Shown: positions 35,126 through 44,603 of the stretch, piece after piece
Layout: every line of letters begins with the position of its first letter
Numbering within the stretch: position 1 is the first letter of the stretch
Virus record (IMG/VR): IMGVR_UViG_3300032265_001317
Span: 28,159 to 92,158 of that record
Direction: 5' to 3' (one strand)
Length of the DNA: 64,000 nt
DNA from: a virus
Made by a program: the position numbers and the translations under genes
Notes under the pieces: model-generated
Told to the model about the DNA's origin: nothing
Seen by the model: only the letters and a program-made list of their open reading frames with translations
The model's database searches: none

Positions 35126-37969
35126 ATGCCACAAGTTAATACGCTACCGTTATTAAGCACAACTACTAACCAAACATACTTTGTTGTGGTTGATAATAAT
35201 CTGACCAAAAGATTAAACTTTTCAACACTCTTTAGTAATTTTGCCGGCCCTACTGGTAGTCAAGGACCCATTGGACCATTTGGTAGTACAGGCCCTAAAG
35301 GTTTTACAGGCAGTATAGGATACATTGGTAGTCAGGGTATACAGGGGTATATCGGTAGTCAAAGTATTGTTCCTGGATTTGTTGGTAGCCCTGGATTTGT
35401 AGGAAGTCAAGGATCTGGTTTTACTGGATCAAAAGGAGATCCTGCTGGCTATACAGGTAGCCAAGGATATTATGGATCAAAAGGCGATCCGGGCGGTTAC
35501 ACAGGTAGTCAAGGATTTGTAGGCAGCGCCGGCGTTGGATTCACTGGTAGTCGTAGCACATTGGTAGGATATTTTGGTAGCCAAGGATATAACGGTAGTC
35601 CTGGATTTACTGGTAGTGCCAGTACCGCAAGTGGATACACCGGTAGTGCCGGATACGACGGAAGTGTAGGATTTACTGGTAGCTTTGGTGCTACTGGATT
35701 CAACGGCAGTGCTGGTCGAGATGGATACACCGGTAGTCAAGGTTATGCAGGAAGTCGAGGATATACAGGTAGTGTAGGCTATATTGGTAGCTTTGGATTT
35801 ACTGGAAGTTTAGGATTCACTGGAAGTTTAGGATTCACTGGATCAATTGGATTCACAGGATCAACTGGATTTGTGGGTAGTCAAGGTTATATTGGATTTA
35901 CAGGAAGTCTTGGCTATGTAGGTAGTCAAGGTACTGTGGGATTTGTGGGTAGTCAAGGTACTGTGGGATTTACAGGCAGTCAAGCCTACACAGGTAGCCA
36001 AGGATATTTTGGTAGCGTAGGATTTAATGGCTCTGCTGGCTTTACAGGATCGGCAAGTACAGCAACAGGTTACACAGGTAGCCAAGGTTACACAGGTAGC
36101 CAAGGTACAACTGGATTTGTCGGAAGCGCCAGCACAGCACCAGGCTATGCAGGTAGCATTGGCTACGCCGGTAGCGCCAGCACAGTAGTTGGATATACAG
36201 GTAGCCAAGCCTATACAGGTAGTCAAGGATATTTTGGTAGCCTAGGCTATACAGGTAGTTTAGGATTTACTGGATCAGCTGGTACTGGTTTTAACTTGAA
36301 AGGTGCTTTTGCAACCACTTCAAGTTTGACAACAGTTGTAAGTCCTGCATTAACAGATGCATACACTATTATTAATACAGGACAGTTATGGGTATATCAA
36401 AATTCATCAGCACCTGGTAACATCTCAGGATTTACTAATTTTGGACAGTTTGTTGGATACAATGGTAGTGTAGGTTACACTGGCTCTATTGGATATGTTG
36501 GCAGTCAGAGTACTGCTACCGGATTTACAGGAAGTCCCGGCTATGTAGGCAGTGCAGGATTTGTAGGCAGTGCAGGATTCACTGGTAGTGCAGGTACAAG
36601 CGGATTCAATGGTAGTAATGGATTTACAGGTAGTGCTGGTACTAATGGTTATACCGGTAGTGCAGGATTTACTGGAAGTTATGGATATACCGGAAGTATT
36701 GGATACGTGGGTAGTGCTGGTGCAGGATTTACTGGAAGCCAAGGTGTGGGATTCGTGGGTAGTCAAGCCTACACAGGTAGTCAAGGTTACACAGGTAGCA
36801 GTGGATCAATTGGATATACTGGTAGTATCGGAACCGGCTATACAGGATCAATTGGGTATGGCGGTAGCCAAGGCCCGTTAGGTTGGACAGGTAGTGCCGG
36901 CTTTGCTGGATCTAATGGATATACAGGATCTGGATATAGTGCAGATCAAGCTCTTGCAACAACCAGTAGTGTTCGTTTTAGAGATATATATCTATCAGGA
37001 GGATTTGGACCTACCAGTACCTATACCAATACTGCTAGTTTGTTTATAGCAGGTAACGGAGGAATTTCAGTAGGTGGCGACATATTTGCTGGTGGCGACA
37101 TTAGAATTTGGGGAACCATGACTTTTGTAACAGCAACAGCATTTGCTTTCGGTAATGGTGCTTCAGCAACAACTGGTACAGTTACAATTGGTAACAGTGC
37201 CGGTACAAGCCCTCGCGGTGCTGGCACTGTTGCAATTGGTTCACTAGCAGGACAGGCCCGACAAGGGGCGCAGGCAATTGCTATTGGACAATCCGCTGGA
37301 CTTAGTACACAATCTAACTATGCGATTGCAATCGGATATCTTGCAGGACAAGCAGGGCAAGGTGGCTATTCTATCGCGATTGGAAACAATGCTGGATATA
37401 GTTTCCAATCGCAGTACAGTATTTGTTTAAATGCAACTGGACAACAAATTAGTCCGCAATATCCAGGATTATATATTGCGCCAATTGCACAAGATACCAC
37501 TGCTCCGTTACTGATGTATTATAACTCTTCAACGTATCAAGTATCGTGGGGAGAACTTACTAGGATTACTCAACCTATTAAAATATTAGACACTACAGCC
37601 GCAACATCTACTACTACAGGTGCATTAAGTGTGGCTGGCGGACTAGGTGTTGGTGGATTTATTGTAGAAAGTGTTAGTCCGAGTGTAGCGGCTAATGGAT
37701 CAACTTACGCAAATGCTACAGCATTGACTAGCAGTATTAACATTATTGGAAACAATGCCGCAAACCAAGGTGTTGCATTACCGACAGCATACCCAGGTAT
37801 GGTGGTTACTTTATATAATGTGTCTACAACTACTGCCACTAACGTGTATGCACCATTGAATAGCGGAGCCAGAATCAATGCATTAAGTACCACAACTGCT
37901 TATAGTTTAGCGGCAGTTACAGGTATGAGATTTGTAGCGGCAACAACAGCACAGTGGTATACAATATAA
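35126..37969 (+). CDS. Collagen-like tail fibre with YadA-type head repeats
   Basis: 947 residues. Residues about 40-385 are Gly-X-Y repeats with a dominant six-residue unit (G-[FY]-[TVI]-G-S-x), nearly free of proline. A non-collagen insert (about 390-445, NLKGAFATTSSLTTVVS) interrupts, then Gly-X-Y resumes to about 600. Residues about 670-770 are YadA/Hia-type head repeats (VTIGNSAG, VAIGSLAG, IAIGQSAG, IAIGYLAG, IAIGNNAG). A trimeric, elongated fibre is the natural reading. It is followed by four fibre genes, so it probably belongs to the host-contact apparatus. The DNA in the repeat part is itself highly repetitive. Confidence 0.8.
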   Translation: MPQVNTLPLLSTTTNQTYFVVVDNNLTKRLNFSTLFSNFAGPTGSQGPIGPFGSTGPKGFTGSIGYIGSQGIQGYIGSQSIVPGFVGSPGFVGSQGSGFTGSKGDPAGYTGSQGYYGSKGDPGGYTGSQGFVGSAGVGFTGSRSTLVGYFGSQGYNGSPGFTGSASTASGYTGSAGYDGSVGFTGSFGATGFNGSAGRDGYTGSQGYAGSRGYTGSVGYIGSFGFTGSLGFTGSLGFTGSIGFTGSTGFVGSQGYIGFTGSLGYVGSQGTVGFVGSQGTVGFTGSQAYTGSQGYFGSVGFNGSAGFTGSASTATGYTGSQGYTGSQGTTGFVGSASTAPGYAGSIGYAGSASTVVGYTGSQAYTGSQGYFGSLGYTGSLGFTGSAGTGFNLKGAFATTSSLTTVVSPALTDAYTIINTGQLWVYQNSSAPGNISGFTNFGQFVGYNGSVGYTGSIGYVGSQSTATGFTGSPGYVGSAGFVGSAGFTGSAGTSGFNGSNGFTGSAGTNGYTGSAGFTGSYGYTGSIGYVGSAGAGFTGSQGVGFVGSQAYTGSQGYTGSSGSIGYTGSIGTGYTGSIGYGGSQGPLGWTGSAGFAGSNGYTGSGYSADQALATTSSVRFRDIYLSGGFGPTSTYTNTASLFIAGNGGISVGGDIFAGGDIRIWGTMTFVTATAFAFGNGASATTGTVTIGNSAGTSPRGAGTVAIGSLAGQARQGAQAIAIGQSAGLSTQSNYAIAIGYLAGQAGQGGYSIAIGNNAGYSFQSQYSICLNATGQQISPQYPGLYIAPIAQDTTAPLLMYYNSSTYQVSWGELTRITQPIKILDTTAATSTTTGALSVAGGLGVGGFIVESVSPSVAANGSTYANATALTSSINIIGNNAANQGVALPTAYPGMVVTLYNVSTTTATNVYAPLNSGARINALSTTTAYSLAAVTGMRFVAATTAQWYTI
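35240..36930 (+). repeat. Repetitive DNA encoding Gly-X-Y hexapeptides
   Basis: Short degenerate tandem units such as GGATTTACTGGTAGT and ACAGGTAGCCAAGG recur throughout, in two blocks split by a unique segment at about 36290-36455. Near-identical longer units at 35800-36000 suggest recent unit duplication, and repeat number could change by recombination. Confidence 0.75.
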
Positions 37970-37987
37970 TAGCACTTAATAACCCTA

Positions 37988-37995
37988 GATAAATA
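37988..37995 (+). promoter_or_regulatory. T4-type late promoter element
   Basis: GATAAATA 8 bp before the ATG at 38003 in the 33-bp gap after the collagen-like gene. It could give a separate transcript for the fibre genes. Confidence 0.35.
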
Positions 37996-38002
37996 TTACA
38001 TT

Positions 38003-38623
38003 ATGAATGATACTAAAAAAACAAACGAATTTGGCAAGATAAGTGTCAGAGGACACTTAAAAATCTTTGATCCAGAAACTAAAGAAGTATTCTTAAACAA
38101 GAGTAACGCTATACACTATGAAAATTTTAGTCAGGCGCTGGCTCAAAGTATTAGTAATCAAGGGTATGGAATGATTTCTGACATGGCATTTGGCAACGGT
38201 GGAACTAGGGTTGATCAGACAGGTATTATTACCTACTTGACTCCTAATGTGATTGGAAACAATGCCGGATTATACAATCAGACATATTACAAAACTGTAG
38301 ATGCACAGCAAACATACGACCTTGACCCTGCACGTAATTTTATGGAAGTACGACATGTTACAGGCACAGCCTATAGCGATATTTTAGTAAGTTGTTTGTT
38401 AGACTTTGGTGAACCCAGTGGTCAAAACGCTTTTGATAATTCTACAGATGCCAACGGCAATTTTGTATTTGACGAAATTGGCTTGTTATCATATAGTCCT
38501 AACGGACCGGGCGCAGGATCTTTATTGACTCATGTTATTTTTCACCCAGTACAGAAATCTTTGAACAGAATGATTCAAATTGACTATACAGTGAGAATAC
38601 AAAGTCTTACTAGCGGAATTTAA
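38003..38623 (+). CDS. Virion structural protein of fibre cluster
   Basis: 206 residues, no catalytic motif. GKISVRGHLKIFDPETKEVF at the start and RMIQIDYTVRIQ at the end are typical of a conserved structural protein found next to fibre genes in marine myoviruses. Probably a fibre connector or attachment protein; the role is inferred from neighbours. Confidence 0.6.
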   Translation: MNDTKKTNEFGKISVRGHLKIFDPETKEVFLNKSNAIHYENFSQALAQSISNQGYGMISDMAFGNGGTRVDQTGIITYLTPNVIGNNAGLYNQTYYKTVDAQQTYDLDPARNFMEVRHVTGTAYSDILVSCLLDFGEPSGQNAFDNSTDANGNFVFDEIGLLSYSPNGPGAGSLLTHVIFHPVQKSLNRMIQIDYTVRIQSLTSGI

Positions 38624-38625
38624 AC

Positions 38626-40395
38626 ATGCCTTATACACTGAATTTTTCTGATCCAACAAAACAAACCACAATCACAGTGCCAGACATGCCGCCCGGTATT
38701 AACTCTGTTGACACCAGTTTAAATTTAGTAGGCAGAGCATATCCAAATTACGGACAGAAGTTTGCAGAAAATTTTTTGCACCTATTAGAAAATTTCGCCA
38801 GCCCGTTGCCTCCAACAAATCCTATTGAAGGACAGCTATGGTTTGATACCAGTGATCCTGCACACAAAGTTTTACGTATCATGGACGGTACAGCCAGCGC
38901 AGTAAGATGGCCTAGTGCAAATGGTATCTACCAACAAAGTTCGGATCCTAACGTTTCTTACGCAGTTAAAAATGGAGATATTTGGGTAGACACAAATGCT
39001 AATAATTTAAAAATCTGGAACGGATTAAGTTGGCAAATTGTCGGTCCTAACAGCAACACTTCTGATAGTTTGTTAACCGGATCTGTTGTAGAAACTGTTA
39101 GTGCTATTAATGGCTCTTCGTATCCTGTTATTAAAAATTATGTCAACGGCGATGTAATATCTATTATATCAGGATTTACTACAGCGACATTTACTCCGCT
39201 AAGTGTAATACAAGGATTTTTACAAATTAAACCTGGTATTAATATGAGTTCCATGACAGTGAATAATCAAACTGCTCAGGTATATGGAACCGCACAAAAT
39301 GCCTACAATCTTAATATCAATGGAATCAACTATGGTAGTTCAGATTTTTTAAGAAAATCTGACACAACTCCTGCCGGTCAAGAGATTACAGGCAAGATAG
39401 TTTTTCGCACAACATCAACAACTGGATCTCTAGGAAGAGACGGAGTAGTAATTTTACCTCAAGGTAAAACAACTGAGTATGTTCAACTTTATAAAAACTC
39501 TAACGATGCAGTATTATTAAACAATACCATCGGTGGCAAAATACAGTTGCAGGTTAATCCAACTGGCGAAATTACAGATATTAAAACAGGCATAGAACTC
39601 GATCCAGTCAATGGTGTAACAATTTCTACAGCAACATCCTTTTCAGGAAAAATCACAGCGTTGGCCGGCCTTGTAGCTAGTACCGCATCTGTATTCCAGG
39701 GTACTGTTTCAATAACCGGTGATGTAGTTACTCAAGCAACCATTACATCGGGCGACGATATTACAGTTGGCGGCCAGCTGTATGTAAATTGGAACAATGG
39801 ACAAGCTGGCTCTGCGATACTGCCCGGCGTATCTGGAGCAACACTAGATAACAGATTTGACATCGGTGCTTCAAATGCTAATTTTAGAAGAATATATGCA
39901 AAACAAATAGGTACCGCTGGTGTAACACAATTTTACGGAACACTAACTGGTTCTGCAACCAAATTAGATAAACCTATACAGTTGGCAATTCAAGGACAGG
40001 TAACTGCAAGCATAGTTACTATTCAAGGAGATGGAGTAGGTTCAACTGTCAATATGGCGCTGACCAAGTATGCAGTATCGAATCAGACTTCGATAACCAC
40101 TGCAACTTCGACAGCTACTATGTTGGTAGTAAACAATGGTCAACTTGCTCAGATTTCTAAAAATAATTTTTTACAAGATATCGCCGTAACCGGTATGATA
40201 TCTATTTGGACCAGTTCAACGCCTCCGACAGGTTGGTTGCTGTGTGACGGTTCAGCAAAGAGCATAATAACCTATGCTAATTTATTTTCTGTAATAAGCT
40301 ATAACTACGGAAACTCAGGTGCAGTATTCAACGTACCTAGTTTGTTATTGCAGGATTTAAATGCTAAACCACTTTACTACATTATAAAATACTAA
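38626..40395 (+). CDS. Tail fibre protein with C-terminal collar domain
   Basis: 589 residues. The N-terminal ~130 are the module shared by four consecutive genes (SLNLVGRAYPNYGQKFAENF, LLENFA, PIEGQLWFDTSD). The middle is beta-rich, and the end (GMISIWTSSTPPTGWLLCDG, then FNVPSL) is a phage tail collar domain, commonly the distal part of fibres. First of the tandem series; it starts 2 bases after the previous stop. Confidence 0.8.
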   Translation: MPYTLNFSDPTKQTTITVPDMPPGINSVDTSLNLVGRAYPNYGQKFAENFLHLLENFASPLPPTNPIEGQLWFDTSDPAHKVLRIMDGTASAVRWPSANGIYQQSSDPNVSYAVKNGDIWVDTNANNLKIWNGLSWQIVGPNSNTSDSLLTGSVVETVSAINGSSYPVIKNYVNGDVISIISGFTTATFTPLSVIQGFLQIKPGINMSSMTVNNQTAQVYGTAQNAYNLNINGINYGSSDFLRKSDTTPAGQEITGKIVFRTTSTTGSLGRDGVVILPQGKTTEYVQLYKNSNDAVLLNNTIGGKIQLQVNPTGEITDIKTGIELDPVNGVTISTATSFSGKITALAGLVASTASVFQGTVSITGDVVTQATITSGDDITVGGQLYVNWNNGQAGSAILPGVSGATLDNRFDIGASNANFRRIYAKQIGTAGVTQFYGTLTGSATKLDKPIQLAIQGQVTASIVTIQGDGVGSTVNMALTKYAVSNQTSITTATSTATMLVVNNGQLAQISKNNFLQDIAVTGMISIWTSSTPPTGWLLCDGSAKSIITYANLFSVISYNYGNSGAVFNVPSLLLQDLNAKPLYYIIKY

Positions 40396-40396
40396 T

Positions 40397-41377
40397 ATGG
40401 CATACACAATTTTAAATCCCGATGGTAGCGTACTTACTCTGTTAGCAGATGGTAGGATTGATCAATCTACGACTAGTCTAGCACTGGTTGGAAAAAATAC
40501 AAACGGTTTTGGTCAATATATAAATGAAAATTTTGTAGTGCTACTATCAAATGGTGCAAATACATCAGGCAATCCTCCAAGAAATCCTTTAAAAGGTCAA
40601 ACTTGGTACGATACAACAGTAAGAAAATTAAAAGTTTACGATAATGGATTTAAAAACGTTGCCGGTGTAACAGTATCAAGTTCTTATCCTGTAGAGTTAG
40701 GAACAGGCGATTTATGGTTTGATAGCATTAACATGCAATTAAAAATATTGAACGGTGGTGCATTGTACGTAGTTGGTCCTATGTTTCCAAAATCTATAGG
40801 CGACAATGGATGGATAGTTCCTGCTATTTCTATTAAAGACATTAACAATACTCCCCAACAAGTTACTGTGCTTAAAAATTATGGTAATACTATAGGGTTT
40901 ATTTCTCAAACACAATTTACCCCATCAGTTACTGATAACACAAATTATTTCAGTACCAGTACATCACAAAAAGTAGTGGCTGGTATCACTATTAATGGCG
41001 ACATTAATTACACAGGTAAAGCAGTAGATAAACAATTATCATGGTTTATTGATGTCGATGTTTTAGCTAACACTATTAATAACATCGGCGGCGACATAAG
41101 CGTACCGGCAAATGTCGGAGCTCAAAATAATGCCATTAGAAATATATTGGCTACTATGTTTCCTCCAAACACTAGTTCTAGTCCGCTTAATCATCAAATA
41201 CAAGAATTTGGTCTTCCTGTAGGCTCTGTATGTAAAGTGCTTGTTAGATATTCACAAGGTGGCTCAAACGCTACATCTGGCGGTAGAATAAACGGCGAGG
41301 GATACCAAGTTAGAAGATTTAAAATAAACTCAGTTGGTGCTTGGGAATATGTCAACACTACAGAATTATCGCTATAA
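40397..41377 (+). CDS. Tail fibre paralogue 2
   Basis: 326 residues. The N-terminal module is the same as in its neighbours (TTSLALVGKNTNGFGQYINE, NPLKGQTWYDTTVRKLKVYD). The C-terminal ~150 residues differ (IQEFGLPVGSVCKVLVRYSQ) and are unrecognised. Separated from the previous gene by a single base. Confidence 0.72.
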   Translation: MAYTILNPDGSVLTLLADGRIDQSTTSLALVGKNTNGFGQYINENFVVLLSNGANTSGNPPRNPLKGQTWYDTTVRKLKVYDNGFKNVAGVTVSSSYPVELGTGDLWFDSINMQLKILNGGALYVVGPMFPKSIGDNGWIVPAISIKDINNTPQQVTVLKNYGNTIGFISQTQFTPSVTDNTNYFSTSTSQKVVAGITINGDINYTGKAVDKQLSWFIDVDVLANTINNIGGDISVPANVGAQNNAIRNILATMFPPNTSSSPLNHQIQEFGLPVGSVCKVLVRYSQGGSNATSGGRINGEGYQVRRFKINSVGAWEYVNTTELSL

Positions 41378-41386
41378 GGATCAATC

Positions 41387-42415
41387 ATGGCATATCAAAT
41401 AAACAAGAGCGACGGAACAGCACTAGTAATATTAGAAGATGGTATTGTTGATAGTACAACAAGTTTAAAACTTGTTGGAAAAAACGTAGTTAATTACGGA
41501 GAGGTGCAAAACGAAAATTTTGTATTCTTGCTAGAAAATTTTGCCAACAGTAGTTTTAGTCCACCAAGTAATCCGGTGTCTGGACAACTATGGTTTAATA
41601 CAGATGACAGTAGATTACGTTTGCGTGATACTGCCGGAGTATGGAATAAAATACCAACTATAGCAGTTCAATCAACAGTGACTAATCAGTCAGTTGGTGA
41701 TTTCTGGTTAGACAACACAAATAATATTTTGTATGCTAAATCAGACAATGGCGGATATATAAGAATTGGTCCAAATACTGTAGCTACTACAGCCGCAAGA
41801 TTTGCAACTCCTGTGAATATCAATGATGTATCTTTTGATGGTACAGCAGACATTACAGTATCATCAACAACTACTCAATATCTTTCAGCTGGTAATTATC
41901 TAACAGGTGTTAGTTTTAATGGAAGTCAGCCGCTTACATGGGATGTTAATGTTGGTGTAATAAATCAACCTACTCCATTTAGCGTAGTAGCTCGAGACAG
42001 TATTGGAGACATTTACTTTTCTACCGGGCACGGTGTTAGTCTACAGGCCAAGTTTGCAGACCTTGCTGAAAAATATCTAATCGAAGGTGAGTTTGAAGTT
42101 GGTACGGTTGTTACTGTAGGTGGATCTTTAGAAATGAGACCTTGTCGTCAGAACGACAGGGCAGTTGGTGTTGTTTCGGGTAACCCTGCTTACTTAATGA
42201 ATAAAGATTTAGAAGGCGGAACTCCTGTTGCACTCAAAGGTCGTGTACCTACAAATATTCATGGGTCGATTAGAAAAGGCGATGAGCTAGTTGCAGGCCC
42301 AAATGGTAGAGCTATTAGTGCCACTGCTGGTCGATCTATTCCTAATTCAAAAGTTTTTGCAATAGCACTTGAAGATAGCCTTGGAAAAGATAGGATTGAA
42401 GCACTTGTGCTGTAA
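41387..42415 (+). CDS. Tail fibre paralogue 3
   Basis: 342 residues. It has the shared N-terminal module (TTSLKLVGKNVVNYGEVQNE, NPVSGQLWFNTDDSRLRLRD). A C-terminal domain (ADLAEKYLIEGEFEVGTVVT, AVGVVSGNPAYLMN, VALKGRVPTNIHG) is also present in the next gene. That domain is frequent at the ends of aquatic phage fibres; I cannot name its activity. Confidence 0.74.
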   Translation: MAYQINKSDGTALVILEDGIVDSTTSLKLVGKNVVNYGEVQNENFVFLLENFANSSFSPPSNPVSGQLWFNTDDSRLRLRDTAGVWNKIPTIAVQSTVTNQSVGDFWLDNTNNILYAKSDNGGYIRIGPNTVATTAARFATPVNINDVSFDGTADITVSSTTTQYLSAGNYLTGVSFNGSQPLTWDVNVGVINQPTPFSVVARDSIGDIYFSTGHGVSLQAKFADLAEKYLIEGEFEVGTVVTVGGSLEMRPCRQNDRAVGVVSGNPAYLMNKDLEGGTPVALKGRVPTNIHGSIRKGDELVAGPNGRAISATAGRSIPNSKVFAIALEDSLGKDRIEALVL

Positions 42416-42432
42416 ATAATAAAGAGAAATTT

Positions 42433-43659
42433 ATGCCATATATTTTATACAAATCAAACGGTACAACACTTGCAACAGTGCCAGATGCCAGTTTGGACTC
42501 AACAACTAGTTTGCAGTTTGTTGGAAGAAATTATTCTGGATACGGTCAAGTAGTTAATGAGAATTTTGTAAAACTTTTAGAAAACTTTGCTAAAAATACT
42601 CCTCCGGCAAATTCTGTAGTAGGACAACTATGGTACGACACTACTCTGGGTAGAATAAATGTTAACTATGATGGTAGTAATTTTAAAAGTTTGGCGAACA
42701 TTTATGTTGCTGACGAAACTCATCTTCCTAGTATTGCTAACACACAAGAAGGTGACTTCTGGTGGGATACTACTACTGGACAATTAAAAGCCAAACACGG
42801 TTCTAGTTACATCATTGTTGGTCCACCAAATGCATCAAATAATAAATCTCAGATGGTTCCAACAGAAGAGCTATCACAAGAAAATCAATTAATTTCTACT
42901 CCGTTTATAAAGACATTAATTGGAAGCATACCGATTGCAACATTCTCGGATACAGAATTTACTCCAGTTGCTGGATCAACCTTGTATGGAAATTTTCCAA
43001 AAGTATATAAAGGTATAACATTAACCGGTGCTGATGTTACTGGATCAACACAGAATACTAGATATTATTTTTGGGGAACAGCCTCGGATGCATTAAAATC
43101 TAATACTTCTACTACAGCTACTATTGCAATGACTGTTTCTGTAGGAAAAGATGAAACCAGTGCAACGCCGTATTACATGGCTTTTGTTAGCACATCTAGT
43201 GGTAATCGTCAGATTATGACTAGTGGAAACATATATTATAGTCCATCATCAAATGTTTTAAATGTTACTGCTACTAGTGCCCGTTATGCTGATTTGGCAG
43301 AACGCTACGAAGCAGATGCAGTATACGATGAAGGGACCGTTCTAGTGCTGGGTGGCGAAAAAGAAGTCACTGTTACGTCAACATTTGCTGATACAAGGGT
43401 AGCGGGTGTGGTTAGTAAAAACCCTGCATATATGATGAATTCTGAGGCAGGAACTGACGAAACTCACCCCTTTATTGCCTTAAAAGGTCGGGTTCCTTGC
43501 AAAGTTCAGGGGTATATTAAGAAAGGTGATTTAATCGTAACAAGCAGTACACCCGGATACGGAATTGCCGCGAATAGCGTAGTCAGTGGCGCAATAATAG
43601 GAAAAGCCCTAGGAACACAATCCGAGGGCTTTGGAGTTATTGAAGTATTGGTAGTCTAA
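42433..43659 (+). CDS. Tail fibre paralogue 4
   Basis: 408 residues. Shared N-terminal module (TTSLQFVGRNYSGYGQVVNE, VVGQLWYDTTLGRINVNYDG), a longer middle, and the same C-terminal domain as the previous gene (ADLAERYEADAVYDEGTVLV, VAGVVSKNPAYMMN, IALKGRVPCKVQGYIKKGDL). Last gene of the plus-strand late block; its stop overlaps that of the convergent thymidylate synthase gene. Confidence 0.74.
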   Translation: MPYILYKSNGTTLATVPDASLDSTTSLQFVGRNYSGYGQVVNENFVKLLENFAKNTPPANSVVGQLWYDTTLGRINVNYDGSNFKSLANIYVADETHLPSIANTQEGDFWWDTTTGQLKAKHGSSYIIVGPPNASNNKSQMVPTEELSQENQLISTPFIKTLIGSIPIATFSDTEFTPVAGSTLYGNFPKVYKGITLTGADVTGSTQNTRYYFWGTASDALKSNTSTTATIAMTVSVGKDETSATPYYMAFVSTSSGNRQIMTSGNIYYSPSSNVLNVTATSARYADLAERYEADAVYDEGTVLVLGGEKEVTVTSTFADTRVAGVVSKNPAYMMNSEAGTDETHPFIALKGRVPCKVQGYIKKGDLIVTSSTPGYGIAANSVVSGAIIGKALGTQSEGFGVIEVLVV

Positions 43660-44543
43660 ACAGCCATTGGAGCCTTGATGGCTTCGTGGCTTTCATACCC
43701 GATTAACGCAACATCTTCCATTCCAAAATCTGTAATAACAGAAATTTCTGGATTCAACCAAATAGTAGGAGCGGCAAACGGCTTGCGTGTAAGTTGCTCT
43801 TTTACTTGATCAATATGATTATTATAAATGTGGGCATCGCCAATTGTTATAATCAATTCATCCACTTCTAAATTGCATACCTGTGCAATCATGTGAGTAA
43901 ACAATGCATAACTGGCAATGTTAAATGGAACTCCTAAAAACATATCAGCACTACGCTGGTACATCTGACAACTCAACTTTCCGTTATTAACATAAAATTG
44001 CGCCATCATGTGACATGGAGGCAATGCCATCATATCTAACTCACCGGGGTTCCATGCTGAAATAATATGTCGTCTGCTGTATGGATCATCTTTGATACCG
44101 CTAATCAATTCAAGTAGCTGATCGTGGTTTTGTAGAATAACCTTATTAATACGCACTACGGGCTTGCGCCATCTGCGCCATTGTACTCCGTATACTCGTC
44201 CTAGATCGCCAGGATGTCGTTGTTGTCTTTGTCTAACCCAGTAATCTGCGGTAGCATTATCGGACCAAATAGTTTTCTTTTCACTATAGCGGTCACCGTG
44301 GAGTATTTCTCGTAATCGATATTCGTCTCCGCTACCTTCGATAAACCATAACAGCTCGGATACCACAGCTTTCCATGCTAATTTTTTTGTTGTAATTGCC
44401 GGAAATCCATCTTGCAAATTAAATCGCATCTGCAATCCAAATATACTTTTGGTTCCTGTGCCGGTTCTATCGCTACGGTCGTTACCGTTTTCCATTATGT
44501 CTTTTAATGCATCTATGTATACTTGATCTGCTTTATTTTTCAT
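43656..44543 (-). CDS. thyA: Thymidylate synthase
   Basis: Converts dUMP to dTMP with methylene-tetrahydrofolate. At 295 residues it is complete: RTGTGT (about 26-31), WFIEG, a nucleophile in LPPCHMM (C177), QRSADMFLGVPFNIA and GDAHIYNNH. It lies 18 bp after a strong hairpin with a T-rich tail on this strand. As in T4 (gene td), it supplies dTTP for phage DNA synthesis. No intron is seen. Confidence 0.97.
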   Translation of the reverse strand: MKNKADQVYIDALKDIMENGNDRSDRTGTGTKSIFGLQMRFNLQDGFPAITTKKLAWKAVVSELLWFIEGSGDEYRLREILHGDRYSEKKTIWSDNATADYWVRQRQQRHPGDLGRVYGVQWRRWRKPVVRINKVILQNHDQLLELISGIKDDPYSRRHIISAWNPGELDMMALPPCHMMAQFYVNNGKLSCQMYQRSADMFLGVPFNIASYALFTHMIAQVCNLEVDELIITIGDAHIYNNHIDQVKEQLTRKPFAAPTIWLNPEISVITDFGMEDVALIGYESHEAIKAPMAV

Positions 44544-44561
44544 TTTATTTCCTACAAATAA

Positions 44562-44603
44562 AATCAGGGCACTAGGCCCTGATTATGTTACAACAAAGTT
44601 GTA
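44562..44603 (-). terminator. Hairpin terminator between the 44604 gene and thyA
   Basis: Perfect 9-bp stem AATCAGGGC/GCCCTGATT (44562-44584, 5-base loop), followed on the minus strand by TTTTATTTG. A second small hairpin, TACAAC-N3-GTTGTA (44589-44603), stands just upstream. It probably ends the upstream transcript or attenuates thyA, which begins only 18 bp later with no promoter visible in between. Confidence 0.6.

Noticed and set aside
35477-36784. Several Thr/Ser/Cys-rich minus-strand frames opposite the collagen-like gene
   Set aside because: They mirror the Gly-X-Y repeat in antisense and have no independent start signals.
35240-36930. CRISPR-like short repeats
   Set aside because: Repeats are in-frame, degenerate and lack spacers; they encode Gly-X-Y units.
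43603-43632. Inverted repeat AAAGCCCT/AGGGCTTT as the terminator of thyA
   Set aside because: It lies inside the convergent fibre coding region, has a 14-base loop and only a short T run; too weak to call.
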